64,000 nt of DNA from Cylindrospermopsis curvispora GIHE-G1 (GTDB taxonomy: Bacteria > Cyanobacteriota > Cyanobacteriia > Cyanobacteriales > Nostocaceae): contig NZ_CP060822.1 of NCBI RefSeq assembly GCF_014489415.1, positions 2,403,501 to 2,467,500 of the forward strand, given 5' to 3'. The first letter of the stretch is position 1. Each line of letters opens with the position of its first letter. A program made the position numbers and the translations under genes. The notes below the pieces were generated by a model. That model did not search any database and had not been told where the DNA came from. It was given only the letters and a program-made list of their open reading frames with translations. Shown here one piece after another: positions 21,363-30,487 of the stretch.

Positions 21363-22064
21363 ATGAACTATAAGAAACCAGTAATCTCTGTTAAAAATCT
21401 TAACCACTACTATGGTAAGGGAGTCCTCAAAAAGCAAATTCTCTTTGATATCAATCTGGATGTATATCCGGGAGAAATTGTTATTATGACCGGTCCATCA
21501 GGTTCAGGTAAAACTACTTTATTAAGTCTCATTGGTGGTTTACGCTCGGTGCAAGAGGGTAGTCTCAAGTTTTTGGGCAAGGAATTATTTGCAGCTCGTC
21601 AAGGTCAATTGGTACAAATTAGACGCAATATCGGATACATTTTTCAAGCACACAATTTATTGGGTTTCTTAACCGCTAGACAAAATGTGCAAATGGCAGT
21701 GGAATTAAATGAGAATATTTCTCCACTCCAGGCTATGAAAAAATCAACTACCATGCTGGAAGCAGTTGGTTTGGGTTCACGAATTAACTATTATCCCGAT
21801 AATTTATCGGGGGGGCAAAAACAAAGAATTGCTATCGCTCGTGCTTTAGTTAATCATCCCCCCCTCGTTTTGGCTGATGAACCTACAGCAGCTTTAGATA
21901 AACAGTCCGGACGTGATGTGGTGGAAATTATGCAGCGCTTGGCTAAGGAACAAGGTACTGCTATTCTATTGGTTACCCATGATAATCGCATCCTCGATAT
22001 AGCCGATCGTATTCTGGAAATGGAAGATGGTTTATTGACCCGTGACTCCTCCACCGTAACTTAA
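21363..22064 (+). CDS. devA: DevA-like ABC exporter ATPase
   Basis: Cytoplasmic ATPase of the DevBCA exporter, 233 residues, LolD/MacB branch. Walker A is GPSGSGKTTLL near residue 44, the Q-loop is NIGYIFQAHNLLGF, the signature is NLSGGQKQRIAIARAL, and Walker B is LVLADEPTAALD. The opening KKPVISVKNLNHYYGKGVLK is typical of DevA. AGGAG lies just before the ATG. Its last 33 bases overlap the end of the convergent glycerate kinase gene. Confidence 0.94.
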   Translation: MNYKKPVISVKNLNHYYGKGVLKKQILFDINLDVYPGEIVIMTGPSGSGKTTLLSLIGGLRSVQEGSLKFLGKELFAARQGQLVQIRRNIGYIFQAHNLLGFLTARQNVQMAVELNENISPLQAMKKSTTMLEAVGLGSRINYYPDNLSGGQKQRIAIARALVNHPPLVLADEPTAALDKQSGRDVVEIMQRLAKEQGTAILLVTHDNRILDIADRILEMEDGLLTRDSSTVT

Positions 22065-23087
22065 TGAATGATCCTCCTTAACTTCTATTACCAAATCTAC
22101 TGGCAATGATTTTGGAGATGATTTTATTAAGGGTTCGATAAATAATTCTGGATGTAATGATCGCCAAAAATACTTGACAAATTCTTCTATTTGTCCATCG
22201 TTCATACCTGAAAAACCCGCAGCAATCATTTTATGTTCTGCTTCTTTACGCCACTTTAAAGAAAATCTGTAATCAGTTGGTTTAAGTATTATTAAACTAT
22301 CTATTTTTTGCCACAGAGGTACATAAGCTGCTAACTGCTGGTTCATATGACGGGCAAAAGCCTGATCTTCTGGGGTGATAATCGGTGCTGGTGCATTAGT
22401 AAATGTTTCCGGATCAATGGGTAACACTCCCACAAACCAACCTTCAAATAACACTATATCAACCCTATCTATTATTTCTGGGGTAGTGCGATCGCCCGCC
22501 CCAGAAAGAGCGGATTTATCAAAGCGGGGAACTGTCACAGGGAATTTGTCCTGGAGAATCTGATCTAGTAGGCTTAAACCTAGGTGAATATCGTGGGTTC
22601 CTGGTGGACCTCTCCAAATCAATCGGGGATCCTGCTGTCTTAACTTCAGGCGATCGCTGTGAGTTTTATATAAATCATCCAATGATAGACTTAAACTAGA
22701 GTATCCCAAGTGTCGGAGAACCAGGTTGAGGATCTGGCACATTGTGGTTTTACCTGTGCCTTGGGGACCTAAAATCCCCTCAATCATAGCCCTCCCTAAA
22801 CTTTTTCTGCTTGAGGCAATTTTTACCCCCAGGGGTAGCCATAAGTCCCATAATGCCTGTAACATGGTTTCGGTGGGTATTTGCAGGTTATTTTCGCACA
22901 GTTGCTTAAAATCCGGAAAAACACACCTAAGAAGAGATAATCTCTCTTCCACAACCTCAGGGGTAATGCCAAATAGCTTTGCCCCAGCTTCCCATGTCCT
23001 ACCTCCTCTTGCTAAAACCTGCCAATCTACACTTTCACCTGCAAGCAAACTTGCCAGTGAGACCTGATTGAGCCAACTGTTGCTCAT
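22032..23087 (-). CDS. glyK: D-glycerate 3-kinase (plant-type GLYK)
   Basis: Photorespiratory enzyme that phosphorylates glycerate to 3-phosphoglycerate. It is a P-loop kinase of the uridine-kinase/PRK-like group: Walker A GPQGTGKTTMC, then SLDDLYKTHSDRLKL, RGPPGTHDIHLG, VPRFDKSALSGAGDR and VLFEGWFVGV. Together these are characteristic of the plant/cyanobacterial GLYK family and distinguish it from bacterial GlxK. The N-terminal 100 residues form the usual helical extension. Convergent overlap of 33 bases with devA. Confidence 0.92.
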   Translation of the reverse strand: MSNSWLNQVSLASLLAGESVDWQVLARGGRTWEAGAKLFGITPEVVEERLSLLRCVFPDFKQLCENNLQIPTETMLQALWDLWLPLGVKIASSRKSLGRAMIEGILGPQGTGKTTMCQILNLVLRHLGYSSLSLSLDDLYKTHSDRLKLRQQDPRLIWRGPPGTHDIHLGLSLLDQILQDKFPVTVPRFDKSALSGAGDRTTPEIIDRVDIVLFEGWFVGVLPIDPETFTNAPAPIITPEDQAFARHMNQQLAAYVPLWQKIDSLIILKPTDYRFSLKWRKEAEHKMIAAGFSGMNDGQIEEFVKYFWRSLHPELFIEPLIKSSPKSLPVDLVIEVKEDHSLSYGGGVTGQ

Positions 23088-23126
23088 AACTGATACTCAC
23101 AAACTTACTCAAAACAACTTTCTACC

Positions 23127-23459
23127 CTAGGAACCCAATTTGAAGGCCTCTAAAAACAGACTATATATTAAACCAATCTTGAGCCAATTGAGGGATTCGA
23201 CCCAAATGGCTCGCTGAGAAAAAAACCCACGACTATAGAACAATCTGCTGGCAACTTCCGTCAGTAAAACCAAAACAGCGGCGGCCCATATATCGAGTTT
23301 AGCTTGTTGTCCTGCGGTGGTGGAAACTACTGATCCCAAAAAAAAACCAAATAGCCAACTAATTAACAACAGACATAATCGTCGCCAAGGATTAATAAAC
23401 CATTGTGCCACATTTGTGGCAATGGTATCTAACAAATTGTTAAGACGAGTATTCTGCAT
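23127..23459 (-). CDS. ycf20: Ycf20-like (DUF565) membrane protein
   Basis: A 110-residue protein with two to three membrane segments (LCLLLISWLFGFFLGSVVST, LDIWAAAVLVLLTEVASRLF and a C-terminal one). The start RLNNLLDTIATNVAQWFINP plus NPWRRLCLLLISWLFGFFLG is diagnostic for the Ycf20 family. Algal Ycf20 mutants have altered non-photochemical quenching; the cyanobacterial role is not settled. The frame is open ten codons further up, but MQNTRLNN at 23459 is the usual start. Confidence 0.85.
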   Translation of the reverse strand: MQNTRLNNLLDTIATNVAQWFINPWRRLCLLLISWLFGFFLGSVVSTTAGQQAKLDIWAAAVLVLLTEVASRLFYSRGFFSQRAIWVESLNWLKIGLIYSLFLEAFKLGS

Positions 23460-23540
23460 ATAGATTGGGGGATGAATGAAATGGGACAAGAATTAATTAT
23501 CTAATGTCTAACTGCTATTCGCAAACTATTACTGAAAACT

Positions 23541-24104
23541 ATGATTATCAAATCCCCAGGACATCTTAAATTTACAGTTATAACTTTTACATTAGCGATG
23601 CTAGGTCTATTGGGGGGATGTTTAGGACTGACTGTGTCCTTTGATTCCCAAACCTCCGACAGTATGTCGCAAGCGCCAGAGAAATCACCACTTTTGGAAA
23701 ATGATACAGCTACACCAGCTCCCCAGTTGCAGCAGGTTGAACCTAAAACAATTAGAATTAGTGAGCGGACACTGGAAAAGAACAAATTTGGCAATTTACG
23801 CATCAGTAATAAGACATATCAACCAATTCGTTTAGCCTTGTTATTACGACATTCCCCATCCTCTCCTTCAGGAAAAAAAGGCATAATTCCTGCTCATTGG
23901 GACTTTGCTCCCCAGGAAGGTAGTCAGGGAGGTTTAATCTTGTCCTTACCAGAGGGTAGTTTAAAGTTGGAAAAAGGGGATATTTTGGTAGCTTTTGCTC
24001 AAGATGGCTCACGACGTTATTGGGGACCGTATATTGTGGGGGAAACCTCAGCTCCATTATGGGATCCCAAAACTGGAGAATGGCAATTAACACTTGTCCC
24101 TTAA
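23541..24104 (+). CDS. Hypothetical lipoprotein
   Basis: A 187-residue exported protein. The signal segment FTVITFTLAMLGLLGGC ends in a lipobox Cys at about residue 27, so it should be lipid-anchored. A low-complexity Ser/Pro/Thr linker follows (to about 65), then a compact beta-rich domain with NLRISNKTYQPIRLALLLRH and DILVAFAQDGSRRYWGPYIV. I do not recognise a named family. It lies 51 bases after the divergently read Ycf20 start region and before a glycosyltransferase. Confidence 0.75.
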   Translation: MIIKSPGHLKFTVITFTLAMLGLLGGCLGLTVSFDSQTSDSMSQAPEKSPLLENDTATPAPQLQQVEPKTIRISERTLEKNKFGNLRISNKTYQPIRLALLLRHSPSSPSGKKGIIPAHWDFAPQEGSQGGLILSLPEGSLKLEKGDILVAFAQDGSRRYWGPYIVGETSAPLWDPKTGEWQLTLVP

Positions 24105-24165
24105 TTAACTGTTTTGCTCTAATATCTCAATTCATTTTTAGTTTGTACTTGCGGGTCGTGACTTT

Positions 24166-25992
24166 ATGAGGCTGAAATCAATTAATTTATCTCCCATAAG
24201 ATACTGGTTTCAAAACATGGGCGATAATTCCATATTGATAACAATTTTTACCCTAATCTGGTTATTAGGAATTAATTTTATTGCGTTTATATGGAACCTG
24301 GGAAGTGTGGGACTAATAGATGAAACTGAGCCGTTATTTGCTGAAGCATCTCGACAGATGTTGATCACCGGAGATTGGATCACACCTTTTTTCGATGGTC
24401 AAACACGGTTTGATAAGCCAGCTTTAATTTATTGGTTCCAGGCGATCGCCTATAAGATTATGGGTGTCAATGAATGGGCAGTACGCATACCCTCAGCCCT
24501 AGCTGCTATTAGTGTCACAGTTATGTCTTTTTATGTAGTAAAGTGGCACTTTACCGAAAAAGACAGATTAGACCAAACAACTAACCTTCCTCGTCGTTAT
24601 TTCATAGCCACCCTGACATCGGGTATGATAGCTCTCAACCCAGAAATGATTGTTTGGGGAAGGGTGGGGGTTTCAGATATGCTACTCACTGGTGGTATTG
24701 CTTGTTCTTTACTCAGTTTTTTTGTGGGTTATGCCCAGAATTCTCCCCCCTCCCGCTGGCCTAATCCATGGTATGTGACCAGTTATGTTTTGATGGGTGC
24801 AGCGGTTCTCACCAAAGGACCTGTGGGTATAGTTCTCCCCGGATTGATTCTCATTGCCTTTGCTTTATATCTAGGCAAGTTTAAACAACTATGGCAAGAA
24901 TCTCAACCAGTCCTTGGCATATTCATTGTTATGATTATTAATGCCCCTTGGTATGTTTTAGTAACTTGGCGCAATGGATGGAACTTCATTAATACCTTTT
25001 TTGGCTATCACAACATAGAACGTTTCACAGAAGTGGTGAACGGTCATTCAGCTCCTTGGTATTTTTATTTCCTGGTGGTGTTATTTGGTTTTCTACCTTA
25101 CTCTGTATTTCTCCCAGCAGCTTTAATCAAATTCATGGGGTGGAAATTTTGGCAGAACTCCTGGCGCTCCCATATCATATCACAAGAACGTTCTCAACAC
25201 TTGGGTTTGTTTGCCTGTTTTTGGTTCCTAGGTGTATTTATCTTCTTCACCATTGCTACCACAAAACTTCCTAGTTATGTATTACCCCTTATGCCAGCTG
25301 CAGGTATTCTTATAGGTTTGTTTAGTAGTGATTTATTTACTCATAAACCAACTGATAAATCTTTTCGTCTCAGCAGTTGGGCAAATGTTGCCTTTCTATT
25401 AACCATTGCGATCGCTCTACTTCATGTTTTACAACTTTTGGGTACAGATTCAGCTGCTCCTGAATTTTATCAACAACTACAACATTCAGGTTTAACTAAC
25501 CTAGGGGGGTGGATTTGGTTGACCGCAGCCATTGTAGTTGCCTGTTTAAACTTAATTCGTAGTTATAGAATAGTTCTTGCTACCAATATTCTGGCATTTG
25601 TAATATTTCTAGCACTTGTGCTTATGCCTGCATTATTTATGATGGATGAAGAACGTCAAGCTCCTTTAAGACATTTATCTGCACTTGCTGTATCTGAAAT
25701 AAAACCCCATGAGGAATTAGTCATGGTAGGTTTTCAAAAACCAACCGTAAGTTTTTATTCCCGAAAAGCAGTCACCTATCTGGAGGATGCACAGGAAGCG
25801 TTGGATTACATTCGCACCCAAGTCACTACTAAAAATTCACATTCATTACTGCTTTTATTGGAACAGCAAGAATTCATGACCATGAGTTTACCAATGGAAA
25901 ATTACAAACCTATTGGTAAAAAAGGTGCCTACCATCTGATTCGTGTACCTTTACCACCCATAAAAAAGAGTCATTCTCTTTCCAAGGCTTGA
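24166..25992 (+). CDS. Glycosyltransferase family 39 (ArnT/PMT-like) membrane protein
   Basis: An integral membrane glycosyltransferase of 608 residues with about 11-12 hydrophobic segments. The first periplasmic loop carries the catalytic acidic motif LIDETEPLFAEASRQML, followed by GDWITPFFDGQTRFDKPALI, which is the ArnT/PMT signature. It would transfer a sugar from a polyprenyl-phosphate donor to a lipid or protein at the outer face of the inner membrane. The acceptor is unknown. Its last 22 bases overlap the convergent histidine kinase gene. Confidence 0.88.
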   Translation: MRLKSINLSPIRYWFQNMGDNSILITIFTLIWLLGINFIAFIWNLGSVGLIDETEPLFAEASRQMLITGDWITPFFDGQTRFDKPALIYWFQAIAYKIMGVNEWAVRIPSALAAISVTVMSFYVVKWHFTEKDRLDQTTNLPRRYFIATLTSGMIALNPEMIVWGRVGVSDMLLTGGIACSLLSFFVGYAQNSPPSRWPNPWYVTSYVLMGAAVLTKGPVGIVLPGLILIAFALYLGKFKQLWQESQPVLGIFIVMIINAPWYVLVTWRNGWNFINTFFGYHNIERFTEVVNGHSAPWYFYFLVVLFGFLPYSVFLPAALIKFMGWKFWQNSWRSHIISQERSQHLGLFACFWFLGVFIFFTIATTKLPSYVLPLMPAAGILIGLFSSDLFTHKPTDKSFRLSSWANVAFLLTIAIALLHVLQLLGTDSAAPEFYQQLQHSGLTNLGGWIWLTAAIVVACLNLIRSYRIVLATNILAFVIFLALVLMPALFMMDEERQAPLRHLSALAVSEIKPHEELVMVGFQKPTVSFYSRKAVTYLEDAQEALDYIRTQVTTKNSHSLLLLLEQQEFMTMSLPMENYKPIGKKGAYHLIRVPLPPIKKSHSLSKA

Positions 25993-28900
25993 TTAATTTC
26001 ACCTAATAAATCTTCCATGGAAATAGAGCGAGGTAATAGCTGAGTAGCAACACCCTGATTAACCTTGCCTAACCCTCCCAATAAATTCACATTAATATGA
26101 CTTGTCCTTTTATCAAGTACCAAAATTGGAGGTAACCTCACCTGCAAATTTGCAAGGGAATTTAATACATTTTCTATTTCCTGAGTTACTGTAGCTTCTC
26201 CAATACAGAGTAATATCAAATCAACACTCTGATGAATGATTTGTTGCACTAATTCCCGCCAACAATTACCTATTCCGGCCTTAAAACCAGCAGTTTGTAA
26301 ATATTGAATCAGTGCTTGAAACCATTCTCCACCTACTTGACCCTTATTTGTAGAGTTTTGCCTTGCCACCAATTTCTGTGACTGCATCATGTCCTTTAAG
26401 GAATATTGAGGAGAGTCTGGTTTCTGAGTGTTACTTAATCTACCATGAGCGTGTTTATTGTTCACATCGGGTAAATCACTTAACATGGTTATATCCACTA
26501 CTAATATGTTTGGAGGACAACCAATACCAGAGGCAATTTCCAATACGGATACTAAATGATCTAAGTTATTACTATGTATCATTTCTTTGCCCATGGGTGT
26601 TAAGCAAGGAAACACTCCCAACCCAGGTATTTGAGATGCTGCTAGGGTGGTGGCCGCATCACAGGTAACTAGAGGTATTTTGGCCAATCTAGGATATTGG
26701 GGTAACTGCTGTAAATACTTCTGCGCGTTGACATTATCAGTATCTAACAAAATCACATCAAATTGCCATACCCTGGCCAAAATTTCCGCCTGTTCTAAAT
26801 CATCTACTTCTATTACCCGATGCTCTGTTAAAGAGGGATGGGGATTGGATTCTAGTTCTGCACTAACTAGTCTAAGGATTTTTAAGGTTTTTTGTTTAGG
26901 TAAGGGTTCCTCCCACTGAGAATCTATCTTCTCTGGTTTTGCTACCATACACCATCTTTCTACTATGGGAACCATAGCCGAATATTCCACTGGTAAGCTC
27001 AAAAAATCATCCGCTCTATTTAAGTAAGCCTGTTCTTTTTCTGCACCTGTAGCAGTAATAATTACGGGAATATGTCGAGTCGCACCGTCTGATTTTAGCA
27101 GAGTTAGCACGTCCCAACCAGAAAGCAGAGGTAGTAGAGGATTTAAAAATATAGTTTTCGGTTGTAATCTTCTTGCCTTTTCCAGCGCTTCAGTTCCAGA
27201 ACGAGCAATTACTACCCGATATCCCAAACTTTTCAGGTGTTGGGTGATTTCCTCTATATATCTACTGACTGCTTCCACAATCAAAATTAAACGCTGGGAA
27301 GATATTAATTGGGGTGTTTCCCCATTTCCCCCGGGTGTCTCTGTAAAACTTGTTTTTGGCGGGGAGGGTGGCAATAACAAGGTGAATTGACTACCTTTGC
27401 CTTCACGAGATAAAAAACTTACATCTCCTCCATGTAACCGCGCTAATGCCCTGGTGAGGACTAATCCTAACCCAGTACCCTCAAACTGGCGATTTAGGGG
27501 GTTTTCTAACTGTTGGAATTTTTGGAAGATTAAATGTTGTTGGTGGTCAGGAATACCAATTCCCGTATCCCATACTGTAAAAGCAATCCATCCTTCCCAT
27601 CTATTTACTCGCAGTCCCACTTTCCCAAAACTTTCGGTGAATTTGAAGGCATTGCCCAGTAAATGTACTAACATTTGTCTTAACCTTAGTTCATCCGCCA
27701 CTATTTCTTTTAGTCCTGGCTCAATGCTCAAGCTAAATTCATGACTGGGCAATGACTCACCCTTTCTTCCTGTTTGAGTATGTACCGATCTGGCTTCTGC
27801 CAAGGCGCGATCGCACACTTCCTGAATTCGTACTGGTGATGGTGTGAGTTCCATCTGTCCAGTTTCCATGCGTGTCAAATCTAAAATATCATTCACCACA
27901 CTCATCAAATGACGACCACTTTGATGAATTAGTCCTGCATACCGAGCTTGTCTTTCATTTAATTCTCCTAAATTCTTATCCACTAGAAGTCTTGACAAAC
28001 CCAAAACTGCTGTTAAGGGAGTCTTTAACTCATGGCTAATACAGGCTAGGAATTCATCCTTTAACCGATTAAGTTGAATTAAATCCGCATTTTTAGCGGC
28101 TAGTTCCTTAAATAGTTGTTGTTGTTCGGTCACATCTGTTGCTAAGACTAACCATAGGTCCTTGGTTAAAAGTTGTGAATTTTCCTTTGTTAGTGTCAAT
28201 TGTGATTCTGTACCCCAGATTTTCAGTTCTCGACTATCTAGGGGGATTTTAGCAAACTGCCAAATTCGTTCCTGGCCATTTTGCACCTCTACCACACAGA
28301 TACAAGTACCTTGTTGAGAGTCTAGATAGCAGTAGTTGGGGGAGTCATTGGCCTTACTATAGGATTCCTCTATTGTGTTTAAATCTGGTTGATAATCTTG
28401 TATATGTTTTAAATTAAGTTTATTTGTATCTAAAGATTTTTCTATGGGGAGACTAGATTTTACATATTCACTGGCACGGGTGTGATTATGAATGGGTTGT
28501 GGAACTTGCTTTTTAACAGCAGTCAAAATGGTTTCCACCTGCATTCTAATCCCTTCAGGATCTTTCAAAACTCCCAATTGTTCCCACCAAGCAGAATTTT
28601 TAGTTAGGATCTCACCGTTTCCGGTTTGCAACATCAAGGGCCAAGGTAATCGCTCTAACAATTGAACAAAAGGATTTCTTTGCCAGGGGCGAGTTGTTTT
28701 CCTCTGGATATCATCAGTTTTCTGGGGAGGATTGTCTTTCCTAATAACCTCACTATGGCTAGTAAAAAAAGCTAATAGGCGTTTACTGTCAAGTAAACCC
28801 AAGAATTTCCCATCTGAGTCAATTAGGGCCCAGTCTAAACTTGAGTTCTTTTGATGTTTTGGATAGCGTAACAACAGACCTAGTTTATTCAAGGAATCGG

Positions 28901-29177
28901 ATGCTACAATAGTTTCTAGTGGGGATATAAGATTAGAATGGCAGGTAGAAATAGGTTGTTCCAGATTTAAAAGTGTTTTTTCATGAGTGGTCAACAATTT
29001 ACCCATTAATTTAGTGGTAGACAACAATCCCATGGGAGAATGTTGGGAATTCAGCACCACTAGACGGTCACACTGCTCCTTGACGAAAATTTCTATAACC
29101 ACTGCTAGAGTAGTTGTTTCGGAGCAGGTAGGTACAGTTGCCAGAAAATCATAAAGTGGGCATTCTAGCATTAACAT
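25971..29177 (-). CDS. CBS-domain hybrid sensor histidine kinase with degenerate receiver domains
   Basis: A soluble 1068-residue kinase without clear membrane segments. A CBS-like pair fills about residues 1-140 (CDRLVVLNSQHSPMGLL; DSDGKFLGLLDSKRLL). A PAS-like region spans about 165-355. The HisKA H-box is ISHELKTPLTAVLGLSRLL with His near 381. HATPase boxes follow (LLGNAFKFTES; WDTGIGIPDHQQ; FEGTGLGLVLTRALARLHGG). From about 630 on there are receiver-like folds. The first has FLNPLLPLLSGWDV, with Asn where the phosphoryl Asp should be. A second keeps VILLDTDN, and a C-terminal one (LILLCIGEATVT) lacks Asp. Two starts (MLM) are possible. It diverges from kaiA. The signal is unknown. Confidence 0.88.
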   Translation of the reverse strand: MLMLECPLYDFLATVPTCSETTTLAVVIEIFVKEQCDRLVVLNSQHSPMGLLSTTKLMGKLLTTHEKTLLNLEQPISTCHSNLISPLETIVASDSLNKLGLLLRYPKHQKNSSLDWALIDSDGKFLGLLDSKRLLAFFTSHSEVIRKDNPPQKTDDIQRKTTRPWQRNPFVQLLERLPWPLMLQTGNGEILTKNSAWWEQLGVLKDPEGIRMQVETILTAVKKQVPQPIHNHTRASEYVKSSLPIEKSLDTNKLNLKHIQDYQPDLNTIEESYSKANDSPNYCYLDSQQGTCICVVEVQNGQERIWQFAKIPLDSRELKIWGTESQLTLTKENSQLLTKDLWLVLATDVTEQQQLFKELAAKNADLIQLNRLKDEFLACISHELKTPLTAVLGLSRLLVDKNLGELNERQARYAGLIHQSGRHLMSVVNDILDLTRMETGQMELTPSPVRIQEVCDRALAEARSVHTQTGRKGESLPSHEFSLSIEPGLKEIVADELRLRQMLVHLLGNAFKFTESFGKVGLRVNRWEGWIAFTVWDTGIGIPDHQQHLIFQKFQQLENPLNRQFEGTGLGLVLTRALARLHGGDVSFLSREGKGSQFTLLLPPSPPKTSFTETPGGNGETPQLISSQRLILIVEAVSRYIEEITQHLKSLGYRVVIARSGTEALEKARRLQPKTIFLNPLLPLLSGWDVLTLLKSDGATRHIPVIITATGAEKEQAYLNRADDFLSLPVEYSAMVPIVERWCMVAKPEKIDSQWEEPLPKQKTLKILRLVSAELESNPHPSLTEHRVIEVDDLEQAEILARVWQFDVILLDTDNVNAQKYLQQLPQYPRLAKIPLVTCDAATTLAASQIPGLGVFPCLTPMGKEMIHSNNLDHLVSVLEIASGIGCPPNILVVDITMLSDLPDVNNKHAHGRLSNTQKPDSPQYSLKDMMQSQKLVARQNSTNKGQVGGEWFQALIQYLQTAGFKAGIGNCWRELVQQIIHQSVDLILLCIGEATVTQEIENVLNSLANLQVRLPPILVLDKRTSHINVNLLGGLGKVNQGVATQLLPRSISMEDLLGEINQALERE

Positions 29178-29752
29178 AAGCCTTGGGGGTCTTTTTTGCT
29201 GTAGTTAGTATCCACAGGCACTTTGACCGAGTCACTGACTGCCAACACACCAATGTCATAGAAACTGCGTCAGCAACGGTCATGGCTAAAACAATTATTA
29301 CTCCAAATATTGGTTTTAGAACCTTGAGGAATTATAATGATTAATATTGAGACAATACTTCAATTTTGTTTATTTATCTTATCAGTGTGGTAATATAGTG
29401 ACTATAAGCTGGCGATTTCATTTGGGAGAAAAGTGCAGCTATGGTGATTTCCATATTAAGCAAATATACAAGCAAGCCAACATAAATGATATTATTTATA
29501 TTATTCCTATATCGTGCACTGGAAAAACTCCTCTATAGTCTAATTAATACTCTTATAGATCCAACACCTGTTTTGTCTATAAGCTTAAACACGAGCAATA
29601 TCTATACAAGTAATATATCAGGATTAAAAATACCCAACACCTACTTATTAAGTTATATTAAAACAAAAAGATACTTAGGTTTTGATAATAAAGAAGGTTA
29701 CACACTTGTTCTGGCTTGTGAAAACTCACACACACATCAACAGTTTCAAGAC
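29178..29752. promoter_or_regulatory. Divergent control region between the hybrid kinase and kaiA
   Basis: A 575-base AT-rich region holding the promoters of two divergent genes. A GGTAATATAG at about 29389-29398 could be a -10 element toward kaiA. The kaiA frame stays open from 29486 (89 codons upstream of the chosen start), but that stretch does not resemble the KaiA pseudo-receiver or any family I know. No RNA gene or repeat was recognised. Confidence 0.4.
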
Positions 29753-30064
29753 ATGACCGATGGAGAAAGACACGAAATATTAAAAAAGCTAAAGTTGGAT
29801 TACGGCAAGATTTTGCTCAACTATTTTAGTGTGGACCAGAATTTGAAAACAACAATTGATCAGTTTATCAGTACCCTGTTTTGTGCTAATATTCCTGTGC
29901 CTCAGGTTATAGAAATTCACATGGAGCTGATTGACGAATTTTCTAAACAGCTAAAATTAGAGGGGAGGAGTGATGAAACACTACTAGACTACAGACTAAC
30001 ACTAATTGATGTACTAGCCAATTTGTGTGAGGTTTATCGATGTTCAATTTCTAGAATAAATTAA
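29753..30064 (+). CDS. kaiA: Circadian clock protein KaiA, short (C-terminal) form
   Basis: Stimulates KaiC autophosphorylation. Starting at ATG 29753 the product is 103 residues and corresponds to the four-helix C-terminal domain: [67 protein letters not shown]. Nostocales KaiA lacks the N-terminal pseudo-receiver found in Synechococcus, and about 102-103 residues is their usual length. The frame is open 89 codons further to an ATG at 29486 with no recognisable domain. No good ribosome-binding site was seen at either start. First gene of kaiABC. Confidence 0.9.
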   Translation: MTDGERHEILKKLKLDYGKILLNYFSVDQNLKTTIDQFISTLFCANIPVPQVIEIHMELIDEFSKQLKLEGRSDETLLDYRLTLIDVLANLCEVYRCSISRIN

Positions 30065-30096
30065 GTGAGTTATTGTCACATCTAAGCTGTAACCTG

Positions 30097-30441
30097 ATGA
30101 ATAAAACCAAAAAGACTTATGTATTAAAGCTATATGTAGCTGGTAACACGCCCAACTCTGTGAGAGCATTAAACACATTAAAAAACATATTAGAGCAGGA
30201 ATTTCAAGGAGTCTATGCTTTAAAAGTGATAGACGTTCTGAAGAATCCACAATTAGCAGAGGAAGATAAAATTCTAGCCACACCTACACTGTCAAAGATT
30301 TTACCACCGCCAGTGCGGAAGATCATTGGAGATTTGTCTGATCGGGAGAGGGTCTTAATAGGTCTCGACTTACTCTATGAAGAACTGAGCGAGGAGGAGT
30401 GGGATAACACAGATGATCACAAAATTGAGGAAATAAACTAG
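30097..30441 (+). CDS. kaiB: Circadian clock protein KaiB
   Basis: Thioredoxin-like, fold-switching clock protein that binds the KaiC CI ring and sequesters Kai[21 protein letters not shown] from ATG 30097 matches the normal KaiB start; the eight codons upstream to 30073 are excluded. [20 protein letters not shown], then [20 protein letters not shown], are nearly invariant in the family. The acidic tail ([18 protein letters not shown]) is typical of cyanobacterial KaiB. 114 residues; 32-base gap after kaiA. Confidence 0.97.
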   Translation: MNKTKKTYVLKLYVAGNTPNSVRALNTLKNILEQEFQGVYALKVIDVLKNPQLAEEDKILATPTLSKILPPPVRKIIGDLSDRERVLIGLDLLYEELSEEEWDNTDDHKIEEIN

Positions 30442-30487
30442 TCCGTATGGGACAATTAACCATCTAAGATTAAGTATACAATTGGCA

